A DNA stretch of 64,000 bases from an uncultured Pseudomonadota bacterium (lineage in GTDB: Bacteria > Myxococcota_A > Bradymonadia > Bradymonadales > Bradymonadaceae): contig CAJXPB010000005.1 in NCBI GenBank assembly GCA_913057905.1, forward strand, positions 1 through 64,000, given 5' to 3'. Shown here one piece after another: positions 9,497 through 18,099 of this stretch (positions are counted from its first letter, which is position 1; each line of letters begins with the position of its first letter). The translations under genes were made by a program, and so were the position numbers. A model generated the notes under the pieces. That model did no database searches, was not told where the DNA came from, and saw only the letters and a program-made list of their open reading frames with translations.

Positions 9497-11551
9497 CTAG
9501 TAGTGTTTTGCAACAACGCCGTATGGCGTAAGTGCCCAGACGGCGTCGTATTTGGACAGGTAGGCTCCGTCGATCACCTTGCCTGCAAATACTTCGCGCA
9601 GGCTTCCATCGGGTTGGGGCTCCAAAATACCTCGGCCAGTTAGAAACAGTGGCGGTCGCTCGCCTGGGCGAGGAACGAATGTCTCGGCCCGCGTGCCACT
9701 GAGGAGATTTCGATGAGGGGCTGGCGGTTCTTGCAGCTTTGCCCATGCTCCATCCGATCGGCGCGCTACGCAGTCAGCCTCGAACGCTGTCCATAGTGTC
9801 CCATCTTCCGAGTGGTAGATTGTTTCGACTCCAGGGCACGGTGATCCCTCGATGGCATTCTCGATCCCCCAGTTTCCGGGTTCTCCAGTAATTCGGTACG
9901 CTGAATCAGGTGTGAGGACGTACGTGTCACCGCTTGGGTCGATGTAAAGGCGGCGCAGGCTCAGCTTGTTTTCGTCGATGAACTCGCGGATGGCGCTGGA
10001 CTCGGGGGTAATGTGTCTCCACTGGGATCCGTCGTACCTTAGGATATGGTCGCGGGACGTGACCCAAATATTCTCGGCCGAGCTTCCGGCGATTGCATTG
10101 GCGTGGACATAGCGTTGATCGAGTAGTGGGACGTCTTCCTTCTCCCAGTTTCCGTTGGCCCAACGCAGGAGAATTCCATCGGCAACGGCAAAAAGAGGCG
10201 AGTCTTGTCCGAATACCTCGACTTCCGAATCATCAAAAGGATAGGTGCCATCGTCCTGTTCGAATGTTGGCGTGATACTCCAGCCCCTGTCTGTCTTACC
10301 TATGCTGCCACCAGAACGGTAGCTCAAAAAAGCCTGGCTCTGTCCGTCGTTGACCCAAAGGTCCGTAAATCTCGGGCGTCTCCGCGACGTTTGTCCCGGA
10401 GGGGCTCGGAACCCAGAATCCAAGATTCGGCCCTCTCCCTTGGGTATCTCGACAAGCGTTCCGTAGTCCCCGCCAGCAAACGTTCGATCGTCTCTTATCA
10501 CAGAGGACGAGAGTGCGTACTCAGAGACGCGTTCGCGCTGAAACGTGCCGTCGACGCGGTGGATCCAGCCGCCACCCACATCCACAGCGGCCAAGTCGCC
10601 TGCGGCGTCGCAACCGGTTTTCGAAATTCGCGGGGAATCGATACCGATTGAGGTTGGGGCCGCCTCTAAATTCGGCCAAACGAGAGTTCCGGATTTTTTC
10701 GAATATCCGAACCAACGCCCGTTGCCGCAGGACGCCTCTGGGCCGGGGCCGAGTCCGGTCAGATTGTCATCGCCTCCCGACGACGGTGCAGACAGAAGAT
10801 TCCACTGAGTTTCTGAGCTTTGATCTCGTTCTCCGCCGTCTTCGATCCCCCATACCTCACCGTTCGGCCACATCTTCAAGGTGTATTCGTGGCCCGGAAA
10901 TTCGTCGGATTCGCGAGTCGTCCCATCTCGCACCACAGCTCCGCCGCCGCTGAATTTGACGGCGAGAAATCTGGAGCGGGAAGCAGCTGAGAGGTCATCA
11001 TAGCCCGAGCCCGGAAGATTGCGCAGCTGGGTGATCTTACCCTCTGGAGAGATGGCGAATACGTCACCGCGAGAATCGAGAGCCAGCCATTCACCCGCTA
11101 CGACTATGAGGTCTGCTAACTCCGTGTAGTCCTCAAAATCTAGGTTCAAGAGCTGTATGCGGCCCTCGTTCCAGATCATTGGCTGTAGGCCTTTGAGAGC
11201 GTCACCTTCGGCGACGCCGAAGACGCGGTCCCCGACGGATTCGAGTTCCCTTATGTTATGCGGAATCGGTGCGGGGTGGATCCAGCACCAACCTTGGTCA
11301 TTACAGTGCGTCCCGGAAGGGGGCTCCTCTGGGAACACGTAAGTGGACTCTGCAGTGTCCGTTCCCGAATCCCTTGCGTCCGAGACGCCCATGTCTTCAG
11401 GATTTCCATCGGCGAACGTGTCGGGCATTCCGCTGTCGCGACGGTCGGGCCAGCCTGAACTCCGAACATCGTCTTGGCAGCCAAAAGTAAGGGCTCCAAG
11501 AACAAGAAGACCCACTGGCAAGAGGCTGTAGTCAGGAACGATGTAATGCAT
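9497..11551 (-). CDS. Beta-propeller lipoprotein, paralogous leader
   Basis: This is a 684-residue lipoprotein. The signal segment (SLLPVGLLVLGALTFGC) with lipobox LTFGC is followed by an Asp-rich linker (DRRDSGMPDTFADGNP). The mature part contains repeated beta motifs such as SAENIWVTSRDHILRYDGSQW and DPSGDTYVLTPDSAYRI, typical of two-component-regulator or YVTN-type propellers. The first 60 residues closely resemble those of the 34042-34938 lipoprotein while the bodies are unrelated. Start ATG 11551 has GGGGAG 7-8 nt upstream, in a context (GGGGAGA-CTG-CCGATG) like that of the paralogue. Function unknown. Confidence 0.8.
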   Translation of the reverse strand: MHYIVPDYSLLPVGLLVLGALTFGCQDDVRSSGWPDRRDSGMPDTFADGNPEDMGVSDARDSGTDTAESTYVFPEEPPSGTHCNDQGWCWIHPAPIPHNIRELESVGDRVFGVAEGDALKGLQPMIWNEGRIQLLNLDFEDYTELADLIVVAGEWLALDSRGDVFAISPEGKITQLRNLPGSGYDDLSAASRSRFLAVKFSGGGAVVRDGTTRESDEFPGHEYTLKMWPNGEVWGIEDGGERDQSSETQWNLLSAPSSGGDDNLTGLGPGPEASCGNGRWFGYSKKSGTLVWPNLEAAPTSIGIDSPRISKTGCDAAGDLAAVDVGGGWIHRVDGTFQRERVSEYALSSSVIRDDRTFAGGDYGTLVEIPKGEGRILDSGFRAPPGQTSRRRPRFTDLWVNDGQSQAFLSYRSGGSIGKTDRGWSITPTFEQDDGTYPFDDSEVEVFGQDSPLFAVADGILLRWANGNWEKEDVPLLDQRYVHANAIAGSSAENIWVTSRDHILRYDGSQWRHITPESSAIREFIDENKLSLRRLYIDPSGDTYVLTPDSAYRITGEPGNWGIENAIEGSPCPGVETIYHSEDGTLWTAFEADCVARRSDGAWAKLQEPPAPHRNLLSGTRAETFVPRPGERPPLFLTGRGILEPQPDGSLREVFAGKVIDGAYLSKYDAVWALTPYGVVAKHY

Positions 11552-11642
11552 CGGGCAGTCTCCCCGTCAACGAAGTTCGCAGATCCACCATAGTGAGTTC
11601 AGAAGCTGCTCTCAAACTTGATTGAGAGCAACGCGCTGCTAC

Positions 11643-11737
11643 CCCCCACCAAAACATTTAGCAAACATTTAGAACGGGTCTTCAGGCAGACAAGAAGACC
11701 CATCAGCCCACAGAATCCGCAGGGATTCCATGGGCTT
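11643..11737 (-). repeat. Repeat unit B: two hairpins plus double AACATTTAG
   Basis: It is nearly identical to unit A. The hairpin AGCCCA..GAATCC / GGATTC..TGGGCT lies at about 11704-11736, stem GGGTCTTC/GAAGACCC at about 11676-11701, and AACATTTAG at 11653-11661 and 11664-11672. The spacing from hairpin start to repeat is 64 nt. It lies 90 bases upstream of the propeller lipoprotein start and is not preceded by an intact gene, suggesting a lost cassette. Confidence 0.7.
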
Positions 11738-11857
11738 GGTCAGGTAGGGGCCGTCACAGATTGGGTCGTCCCGCCCCGGGACTACAGCATGCACCGGCAG
11801 CGAGGTTGGGGCGCTGAGATGCTAGCCTTGCCGGCGACCAATGCTGACCATGCTCTC

Positions 11858-11942
11858 ACACTTTAGCTAGACTTTAGATCGCCCAAATAGGGCCGACATG
11901 CGAAACCCCCAAGCCTAGGAAGATAAGTGATTCCAAAGGCTT
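11858..11942 (-). repeat. Repeat unit B': degenerate double repeat plus hairpin
   Basis: On the minus strand the hairpin CCCCTAAGCCT/AGGCTTGGGG is followed, 64 nt from its AAGCC, by TCTAAAGTCTAGCTAAAGTG, a decayed form of the double TAAATGTT repeat. It follows the orphan gene end at 11965-11992. The stem differs from unit C at paired positions in ways that keep pairing (T-A/T-G and G-T/G-C). Confidence 0.65.
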
Positions 11943-11964
11943 AGGGGTCATTCGTGATCGGCGC

Positions 11965-11992
11965 TACGACCTACATCTCGGGGATCTCGCAT
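11965..11992. repeat. Left 28-bp island boundary repeat (attL-like)
   Basis: This segment is identical to 35142-35169, where it encodes the last codons (CEIPEM, stop) of the Cys-rich lipoprotein. Left of it the two copies stay similar for about 120 bp; right of it they are unrelated, as expected at a crossover point. A recombinase gene lies 120 bp inside the boundary. Confidence 0.65.
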
Positions 11993-12094
11993 AGGAATTT
12001 TATGAGCCCCTATTTTAGCATAAAAAGGCCAAGGAATGCAGTGGTTTAGCCGGGGAATGGGAAAATGACAGAACCGCCTCAAAACGCCTCTCAA

Positions 12095-12114
12095 AACATT
12101 TAGCAAACATTTAG
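12095..12114 (-). repeat. Double AACATTTAG repeat over the recombinase stop codon
   Basis: AACATTTAGCAAACATTTAG is present here exactly as in units B and C but without the 64-nt hairpin region. The TAA stop of the recombinase (12111-12113) is part of the repeat. Tandem direct repeats of this kind are typical of arm-type sites bound by phage-like integrases, so these may be binding sites for the recombinase. Confidence 0.55.
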
Positions 12115-13490
12115 CTGAGAACTTTCGCGACCTGTTGCAGTCCGTCGACGGCCTCGTCTGCGCGGACATTCGTGTACCCTCGGTTGGTGCGGTCACTGGA
12201 GTGACCAAGAATCGATCGGCGGATGTCGATTCCGACTCCATGCTGTCGAAGCAAATCATTGACGGCGTGTCGAAGCTGGTGTGGGGAGATAGGGGCCTCA
12301 AGTTCAGCGGCCTCCGACCCGCGCTGGTATGCGCGCCAGAGGCTGCGTCCCAGCCAAGGGCTGCCATCCTCCCGGCAAAAGATCAGGTCGGACTCGGCCC
12401 ATCCGAGATCACGGCGTACCTCCAGCCACTCATCGATCGCTTCCAGTGCAGGATCGAGTAATGGAATCCGTTTACTGCGCGTCCGATCACCCGAGATCTG
12501 CATCTCCTTGGTGGGTACGAGCTCGCCTGTAGCATCGACGGAACGCTGAATGTGAAGGGTCTGCGTGTCGCGATTGATGTCGATGGTCTTGAGACCCAAT
12601 AGCTCACCGGAGCGCGCGCCTGTAAGTCGGTGGACCCGAAAGATCGACCAGACCATGATTCGACGCGGCCAGCGATCGGCTTCGCAGGCACGTCTCTCGA
12701 GCGCGGATGCGAGACGTTGAACGTCATGCACGTCCGGGACCTTGCTCTCGGGGTCCTTCCCACGAATCCGGTTGTAATCGAGGGTCTGGCTAAGGGGCTG
12801 TTGGACTCCTGCGCGAGTGGCCCACCCGTTGATGATCTGCCGAGCTTTTTTGAGGTACGTCACGATGGACTCTTTGGCGGTGAGATCGGGATCTGATTCC
12901 AAGAAATCCCTGAACCCTCGCATATGCTCCACCGTCGCATCCGACGGGGAACGGTCGGAAAGAACTCCCCAGCGTCGAAGGTGTCCCCAGCTGGCGACCT
13001 TGACGCGGGTCGTACTGACGCTCTGCCGATCGAATGCCTCCCGGATCCACCCCCGGATATCGGGATCCTCGACTGGTACGTATCCACTGACGGCGTCAGG
13101 GTGGTCCGGGTCTCGATGGATTCCCGCTTCGACCCACTCCCGAACACTCATGCCACGAAGGCGTTCCGCAGGATCCTGCTGTTCATCGTCCTTCGGCTCG
13201 TAGATGACCTCGGGGTCGTCCGAATCGGTGATATGGCCAAGAAGATTCCGCGTCCGCCGCTCCGATTTCGGCTCCGAAAACTTCCGCCGAAGCCAATCTG
13301 CATCGGTCTTCAGCCGCTCAATCTCTTCCCGGGCATCAACGGCTTTTTCGAATGACCGGTCACCTCGAAAGGTCTTTGTGATTGTCCTCTGATCACCTCT
13401 GAGATCCCGAACAGATTTCGTCATTCGGTGGCCGCGAGGTTTGGTCTTCGTAGGCTCGATTTCAGTGATGCATGGCTCGTCGCAGGACAT
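12111..13490 (-). CDS. Tyrosine recombinase / integrase
   Basis: This is a 459-residue site-specific recombinase. The C-terminal catalytic domain shows Arg in TGARSGELLGL, HxxR in SPHQLRHAVNDLLR, Gly-His in ILGHSSDRTNRGY and Tyr in the same stretch. The central part is SAM-like DNA-binding (YLKKARQIINGWATRAGV). A long charged N-terminus could carry an arm-binding domain. Start ATG 13490 is chosen over the in-frame TTG upstream because GGTGG precedes it. It sits just inside the left island boundary, reading outward, as expected for the integrase of the island. Divergent from the RNA/helicase transcription unit. Confidence 0.88.
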   Translation of the reverse strand: MSCDEPCITEIEPTKTKPRGHRMTKSVRDLRGDQRTITKTFRGDRSFEKAVDAREEIERLKTDADWLRRKFSEPKSERRTRNLLGHITDSDDPEVIYEPKDDEQQDPAERLRGMSVREWVEAGIHRDPDHPDAVSGYVPVEDPDIRGWIREAFDRQSVSTTRVKVASWGHLRRWGVLSDRSPSDATVEHMRGFRDFLESDPDLTAKESIVTYLKKARQIINGWATRAGVQQPLSQTLDYNRIRGKDPESKVPDVHDVQRLASALERRACEADRWPRRIMVWSIFRVHRLTGARSGELLGLKTIDINRDTQTLHIQRSVDATGELVPTKEMQISGDRTRSKRIPLLDPALEAIDEWLEVRRDLGWAESDLIFCREDGSPWLGRSLWRAYQRGSEAAELEAPISPHQLRHAVNDLLRQHGVGIDIRRSILGHSSDRTNRGYTNVRADEAVDGLQQVAKVLS

Positions 13491-13840
13491 CGGGCATACC
13501 ACCAATGAGGGAACGCTTCAGGTCGCCCCATTTCATTGAATGTTGGACGACCGCTCATTGACGAATACCCGCGAGATCTCGGCCGATCAATGAGACGAGG
13601 GGTAAGTGGCATGGGGACTTCTACGGCGGCGGGACATGACTTGGCCTTCGGGTGACTTTAAGGAGAACCGCACGCTTAAGTTGCCACCGCTGCCGAAGAC
13701 TCGGCGTTTTTGCAAGATCCAGGTCAGACGAAAAACCGACCTCAAAAATCGATAAGATGCGAGGTCGGTCTGGACCCAGAGAGAGGCCGGCGAGCCTCGC
13801 GAGCTGGAGGTGACAGCGGCATCGGCAGGAAAATACATGT
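13491..13840. other. Divergent intergenic region
   Basis: The stretch between the recombinase and the RNA promoter contains no supported gene; an 83-codon minus-strand frame at 13587-13838 has atypical composition and no ribosome-binding site. It must contain the recombinase promoter. Confidence 0.45.
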
Positions 13841-13869
13841 TTGACCGAAAGGTTAAGATGTGTTATAAT
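13841..13869 (+). promoter_or_regulatory. Consensus sigma-70 promoter for a small RNA
   Basis: TTGACC (13841-13846) and TATAAT (13864-13869) are separated by exactly 17 bases. This is the best housekeeping promoter visible in the window. The predicted start is near 13876, and a terminator follows about 210 nt later with no long reading frame between. Confidence 0.8.
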
Positions 13870-13875
13870 GTGTAG

Positions 13876-14089
13876 TGCGGAAGTTTGGAAATCGGGATCA
13901 TCCTGATTTCAGTATCCTTCCTATAACGTACAACGCGTGAGTGCGGAGAGAGTGGAGTGTCAGGATGCCGCACTCACAAGAAAACGGCCAGCGAGCATAG
14001 ATTAGACTTTATGAGGTATGCCCACTTCCTCCACTCATGTGGGCACACACCCTGCGTCGACCTCGCTGGCCCGGCGCAGGGTGTTTTTT
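13876..14089 (+). ncRNA. Structured small RNA of about 210 nt
   Basis: Between a consensus promoter and a strong terminator lies a highly structured stretch. Stem 1 is GAAATC/GATTTC at 13888-13910; stem 2 is a perfect 10-bp GTGAGTGCGG pairing at 13937-13946 with 13968-13977; stem 3 is TGCCCAC/GTGGGCA at 14019-14045; the terminator stem is at 14047-14084. In addition GGCCAGCGAG at 13986-13995 is perfectly complementary to 14062-14071 in the terminator loop, predicting a pseudoknot. No recognised RNA family fits. It lies upstream of the helicase gene and could regulate replication or be a leader. No protein is expected from it. Confidence 0.7.
14047..14089 (+). terminator. Rho-independent terminator of the small RNA
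   Basis: ACACCCTGCG (14047-14056) pairs perfectly with CGCAGGGTGT (14075-14084), followed by five or six T. The 18-base loop contains the segment that can pair with 13986-13995. Confidence 0.85.
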
Positions 14090-14322
14090 GTCGTCAAAGC
14101 TCAGACGAGCGACGGCGAACATGGAGGGAATTGGGCGGTGTTTTGTACGCGGCAATTGCGGTGTGATGGACCCTCTAACGGGGGTTCGTTCCCGCGGCCG
14201 CGCAAGCAGATGGCCCAAAAAAGAAGCGGCCGGGGCAACAGCCCGACCGCGTCCTCTTTTCCGTGCGGGATATGGCCCGCAGATATGCATGGTTTTTTTA
14301 ACCAAGACAAGGAGCTTTATCC
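14090..14322 (+). promoter_or_regulatory. Leader region of the helicase gene with hairpins
   Basis: About 230 bases between the RNA terminator and the helicase start contain a large hairpin near 14217-14260 (AAAAGA..GCGG / CCGC..TCTTTT) and a smaller one GCGGG/CCCGC near 14269-14284, then T7 at 14291-14297. The arrangement suggests transcriptional attenuation, but the T run is separated from the stem so this is tentative. Confidence 0.35.
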
Positions 14323-17300
14323 ATGTCCGATGACAGTAGTGATAAGAAGAATATCGAATTCTCATTCTTCAACGGAGCGGGCGGCAGTTACAAGTACGAC
14401 GGCTGGTCGGAGGTCGATCGTGAGATCTCCTGCAGCGTCGCTGACGGAAAAACCCTGTTCCAAAATGAGCGTGAGGAACATCCGCGCCAGAAGATCGGAT
14501 CGGGTCTAACAGCTGCGCTTTTTGACCCGGATCTTGTCGATGATGATGACGTCGAACATTCTCGTCGCAAGATGAACCAGGCGTCGGAAATCCACGGCAT
14601 CGCGCTGGATGTCGAATCCGTGCATCCAGCGGACCCCGATGCCGACGTGGATGATGTCCCGCGGGTACCTTGGCCGGAGGAGGTGATCGACGCGCTGCCC
14701 TACGCTGCCTGGGTGTGGTCGTCTTTTAACCACGGCATCCATCGGTGGGACGAACAACCGGAGCGGGGGTGTAAGCTGCGGAAAAGCTCGCCGGATCACC
14801 CGAGATATCATCTGGTTTGGTGGCTCAAAGATCCGCTGAAGCGGAAAGAAAATGAACAGACGGTGGAGTTTCGGAAGCGGTACTCGGATCTCCGCAGCCA
14901 CATCATCGACTGGCTCGACGAGCAGATCGATACAGAGAACTGGTACGACGGATCAGCGAAAGACGCCACCCGGCTCCTCTGGGGGGCCCGTCCCCGTCAA
15001 GAAGGGGCAGAGCAGGCAGCATTCTCAGAAGTCTACGACGACCTCCCCTTTTTGGACGTGACGGATCTGCCAGGTGGAGTCAGCCTCTCCGAGCTGACTG
15101 AAAAACGGAAGGAACGCGAACGACGCGAGCGGGAGGCAGAGCGGGAGCGTCTGCGGAAAATGAAAGAAGGGGAGTGGGACAGTCCGGACGCGGATAGGCA
15201 GCAAAAATATGCGATGGCAGCCGTCGAACGCATCGCGAATGATCTACGGTCTGCCTCCAAAGGAGAGCGACACAACAGCATCATCGAGGCCGGGCTGCAG
15301 GCGGGAGGTTTTGAGAAGGCCGACATGATCAGCGGCTACGAAGTGATCAGTATTCTCGGGTCCGCAGGCAAATCGATCCTCCCGTCAAGTCGTCATAATG
15401 AAGTCGTCCCGGCGATCGAATGGGGGATGGACCGGGCCGATCGTTTCGACGTGTCGAAACTCAGCGACGACTACGAACGCAGTGCTGCAAAGCATCTCGA
15501 AGAAGGGGAAGACTTCGTCCGTATGGGCGATGACGGGAGCATCGGATTCCCTGATAGCTCCAGCACGGTGAGCGACGACACGTCTGAGGACGAAGATTGT
15601 CAAACGGAGGCAGACGACGGCGACGCGCGTGTCGCCGTCGATGCAGACCACCCGGTGACCCTCATCCTCAAAGGCGTGTCGGTCGGGGCGTCAATGCGTA
15701 TCCTCCGGTGGATGGAAGGGGAGGGGTGCCCACCGCTGATCATCGGAGCTGCCGACGAAGAGACGGTGGCGGCCGTGTGGGCGGCCACCTCAGAGCCTCT
15801 GGATGAAGAGGCGTATGTGCGCCGCGTACGCGCTTTGAAAGGACGGGTGAAGGGTCGCCTCAAGTACCTTCTCAAGGAAGACGATGATGTACCTGTAAGT
15901 GACTATCTGGACGAGGATGGCGAGATGGCGCTCAGCGTCCACGCTCCTCGTCAGACACCGTACTGGACCGATGAGAGCGCCATCATCGTTGACAAGCGCG
16001 AGGACGTGCCCGTCGTGGATTTCGACCGTGAGATCGAGAAGACCGACACCTCAGTGGAGACCCCCGAAGGCGAGTTCTTCTACGGGTCCTGGTGCTGCCT
16101 GGAGTACGCGAAAGACGGCGATGAAGAGGGGGAGGTCGAGAAGGTCCATGAGCCTATCGCTGAGGACGTTTGGCCGGTTTGTACGGTGACGAGTCTCGAC
16201 GATGGGTCGCGGTATGTCCGGCTGCGGGCCGTGGATGACGCAGGTCGTGAACAGCATCATCATGTTGATATGTCGGCCTTCAGCGGGCGACAGTCCGACA
16301 AGATCGGTGACCTCGTAGGCCACCTGAAGATCACGCCAGGTCAGGACAAGCGGTGGGTCGAAAGCATCGACTGGTGGCGTCAGAAGGCATCCAAAGAAGA
16401 CCTGACCCTGACCCGCCACCAAGGGTGGATGCCTGATGATGGCCGCGACGGACATCGGATCTACATCCAGGGGTCCGAGAGTTACGGTGATCGGTGGGTG
16501 ACTCACGGGGCCGCGGCGCGTACGAGGGACAAAACGGCAGGGACCCTGGAGGACTGGCAAGAGGCGGTCCGTGAGTACGCGACGACGCCGGTCCTCAAAG
16601 GAGCTATCGCGGTGAGTCTGGCAGGATCGGTCTTGGAGCCGCTCGGTCACCCAACGTGGATGATGCACTACTTCGGTCGAAGCTCTAGCGGAAAAACGAC
16701 TGCCGGAAAGCTAGGCGTCTCGGTATGGGGAGCGCCAGAGAATGGCGAGATGGTCAAGACGTGGCGTGCGACGGACAACGCGATTGAGGGCATCGCTCGT
16801 GACAGCAGCGGTGCCTGTCTGCTGCTCGACGAGCTGAAAATGTGCGGCTCGGAGCGAGTGGTTCGTGAGGCCATCATGATGCTGGCCAGCGAGAAAGGGA
16901 AATCTCGACTGACCGCAGACATCCAGCGGCGGGAGCCGATGACGTGGAAAGAGACAGTCATCAGCACGGGAGAAAACTCGCTGATACAATGGCTGCGATC
17001 GAAGTCGCAGGGCGGTGAGGAGGTCCGCGCGCTAAACTGCCGGGTCGAGCAGGGCGACGCGGGCGCCAGTTATGACCATGCTCGCGGGCTGGAGGACGCC
17101 GTCTGTGGTGCCTACGGCCATGCGGGACGAGCCTTCGTGAAGCATCTCCGTGAGGCCGACTGGGATGGCCTCAAGGACCAATGGAAACGGATTCATCAGC
17201 GGCTGTGTGAGGACACCGATTCGGCGGAAGGGCAGCGGATCGCGGGGCACCTGGCGACGATGGAGGTGGCGCTCAAAAGGGCGTGGAAGTGGGAGGTCGT

Positions 17301-17781
17301 AGAATTTCAGGAAGCCCCTTGGGAGGGTTCTGTTTCGCGGGCACATGCAGTGATCGAGCAGGTCACATACTGGCACATGGAACGTATCCTCGATGAGCGT
17401 GGAGACGTGCAGGGTCCATTCGACCGGGCACTTCAGAATTTGCGAGAGCGGTGGATCGGGCAGCCATCACGCTTTCCGACCAAAAGCGACTACAAGCGCA
17501 ACTCGTATGGTGACGTCTACGGGGTTGTCGAAGGAGACATCGTCGACAAACTGCGGGAAGCCGATGCGAACGAAATTGATGTTGGGTTCGATACCGGGTC
17601 GGGGACCATCATCACCTCCGAGTCGATGCTCAAGCAAAGCGACATCTGTCGGGATGCTGGGACCACGGCACGTTCCTTTTTGCGAGAGTGTCGGGGGCGC
17701 GGTCTGGCAGACTACAGGGAGAAAGAGCGGATTGGTGGCAGGCAGATCAATGCCTACCACATCCCGATGAATGATGGCTGA
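14323..17781 (+). CDS. DUF927-type replicative helicase/primase-like protein
   Basis: This is a 1152-residue protein of the kind that replicates plasmids, phages and satellites. The N-terminal 250 residues resemble primase/Rep regions (WSSFNHGIHRWD..., RYHLVWWL, DATRLLWGARP), followed by a charged coiled-coil-like linker and a C-terminal DUF927 ATPase with Walker A GRSSSGKTT (about residue 785), Walker B-like CLLLDELK (about 834) and the family W-R-A-T-x-N motif. Start ATG 14323 has AAGGAG 7-8 nt upstream. Very acidic protein. It forms a monocistronic unit ended by a terminator at 17805. Exact enzymatic activity of the N-terminus is not certain. Confidence 0.75.
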   Translation: MSDDSSDKKNIEFSFFNGAGGSYKYDGWSEVDREISCSVADGKTLFQNEREEHPRQKIGSGLTAALFDPDLVDDDDVEHSRRKMNQASEIHGIALDVESVHPADPDADVDDVPRVPWPEEVIDALPYAAWVWSSFNHGIHRWDEQPERGCKLRKSSPDHPRYHLVWWLKDPLKRKENEQTVEFRKRYSDLRSHIIDWLDEQIDTENWYDGSAKDATRLLWGARPRQEGAEQAAFSEVYDDLPFLDVTDLPGGVSLSELTEKRKERERREREAERERLRKMKEGEWDSPDADRQQKYAMAAVERIANDLRSASKGERHNSIIEAGLQAGGFEKADMISGYEVISILGSAGKSILPSSRHNEVVPAIEWGMDRADRFDVSKLSDDYERSAAKHLEEGEDFVRMGDDGSIGFPDSSSTVSDDTSEDEDCQTEADDGDARVAVDADHPVTLILKGVSVGASMRILRWMEGEGCPPLIIGAADEETVAAVWAATSEPLDEEAYVRRVRALKGRVKGRLKYLLKEDDDVPVSDYLDEDGEMALSVHAPRQTPYWTDESAIIVDKREDVPVVDFDREIEKTDTSVETPEGEFFYGSWCCLEYAKDGDEEGEVEKVHEPIAEDVWPVCTVTSLDDGSRYVRLRAVDDAGREQHHHVDMSAFSGRQSDKIGDLVGHLKITPGQDKRWVESIDWWRQKASKEDLTLTRHQGWMPDDGRDGHRIYIQGSESYGDRWVTHGAAARTRDKTAGTLEDWQEAVREYATTPVLKGAIAVSLAGSVLEPLGHPTWMMHYFGRSSSGKTTAGKLGVSVWGAPENGEMVKTWRATDNAIEGIARDSSGACLLLDELKMCGSERVVREAIMMLASEKGKSRLTADIQRREPMTWKETVISTGENSLIQWLRSKSQGGEEVRALNCRVEQGDAGASYDHARGLEDAVCGAYGHAGRAFVKHLREADWDGLKDQWKRIHQRLCEDTDSAEGQRIAGHLATMEVALKRAWKWEVVEFQEAPWEGSVSRAHAVIEQVTYWHMERILDERGDVQGPFDRALQNLRERWIGQPSRFPTKSDYKRNSYGDVYGVVEGDIVDKLREADANEIDVGFDTGSGTIITSESMLKQSDICRDAGTTARSFLRECRGRGLADYREKERIGGRQINAYHIPMNDG

Positions 17782-17804
17782 CGTTCGTAGACGTCACAGA
17801 ACTG

Positions 17805-17848
17805 ACCCCTCACTTCGACGCAGCAGTCGGAGTGAAGGGTCGCTTTTG
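17805..17848 (+). terminator. Terminator after the helicase gene
   Basis: ACCCCTCACTTCGAC pairs with GTCGGAGTGAAGGGT with a 6-base loop and two mismatches, followed by CGCTTTT. It lies about 25 bases after the stop. Confidence 0.75.
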
Positions 17849-17850
17849 GG

Positions 17851-18061
17851 TAAGATGTGAAAGTCGTGAAGGTTGTGAAGGTCTATATCGGGAGGGGGAG
17901 GCGCACACAAGGTCACGGGGTCAGCCCGTGTATGTGTAGGTAGTTATCAATGATTTGATCAAAAAAACATATTATGATGAGCAAGCGTGCTGATGATTGA
18001 CTGGTCACGATGGCGCCCACCCCCTTTCACTGGAGAGGTTCACAAGACACACAAGGTTCAC
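17851..18061. other. Iteron-like inverted arrays, candidate replication origin
   Basis: Three tandem 9-mers GTGAAAGTC, GTGAAGGTT, GTGAAGGTC fill 17857-17883. On the opposite strand three tandem 9-mers GTGAACCTT, GTGTGTCTT, GTGAACCTC fill 18061-18035. Between them are a perfect hairpin CACGGG/CCCGTG near 17914-17930 and an AT-rich stretch near 17945-17985. Iterons, hairpin and AT-rich DNA directly after a replicative helicase fit an origin of replication. This is inference. Confidence 0.5.
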
Positions 18062-18099
18062 ACAGTCACGACACGTCACCCGGAACAACGGCTCTCGGT

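Noticed and set aside
13957-14166. A 69-codon plus-strand frame over the small-RNA region.
   Set aside because: It has no ribosome-binding site, runs through the terminator, and its composition follows the stems rather than a protein.
14165-14190. GGGGGTTCGTTCCC resembles the T-arm of a tRNA.
   Set aside because: No matching acceptor stem, anticodon arm or CCA-side partner could be formed around it.
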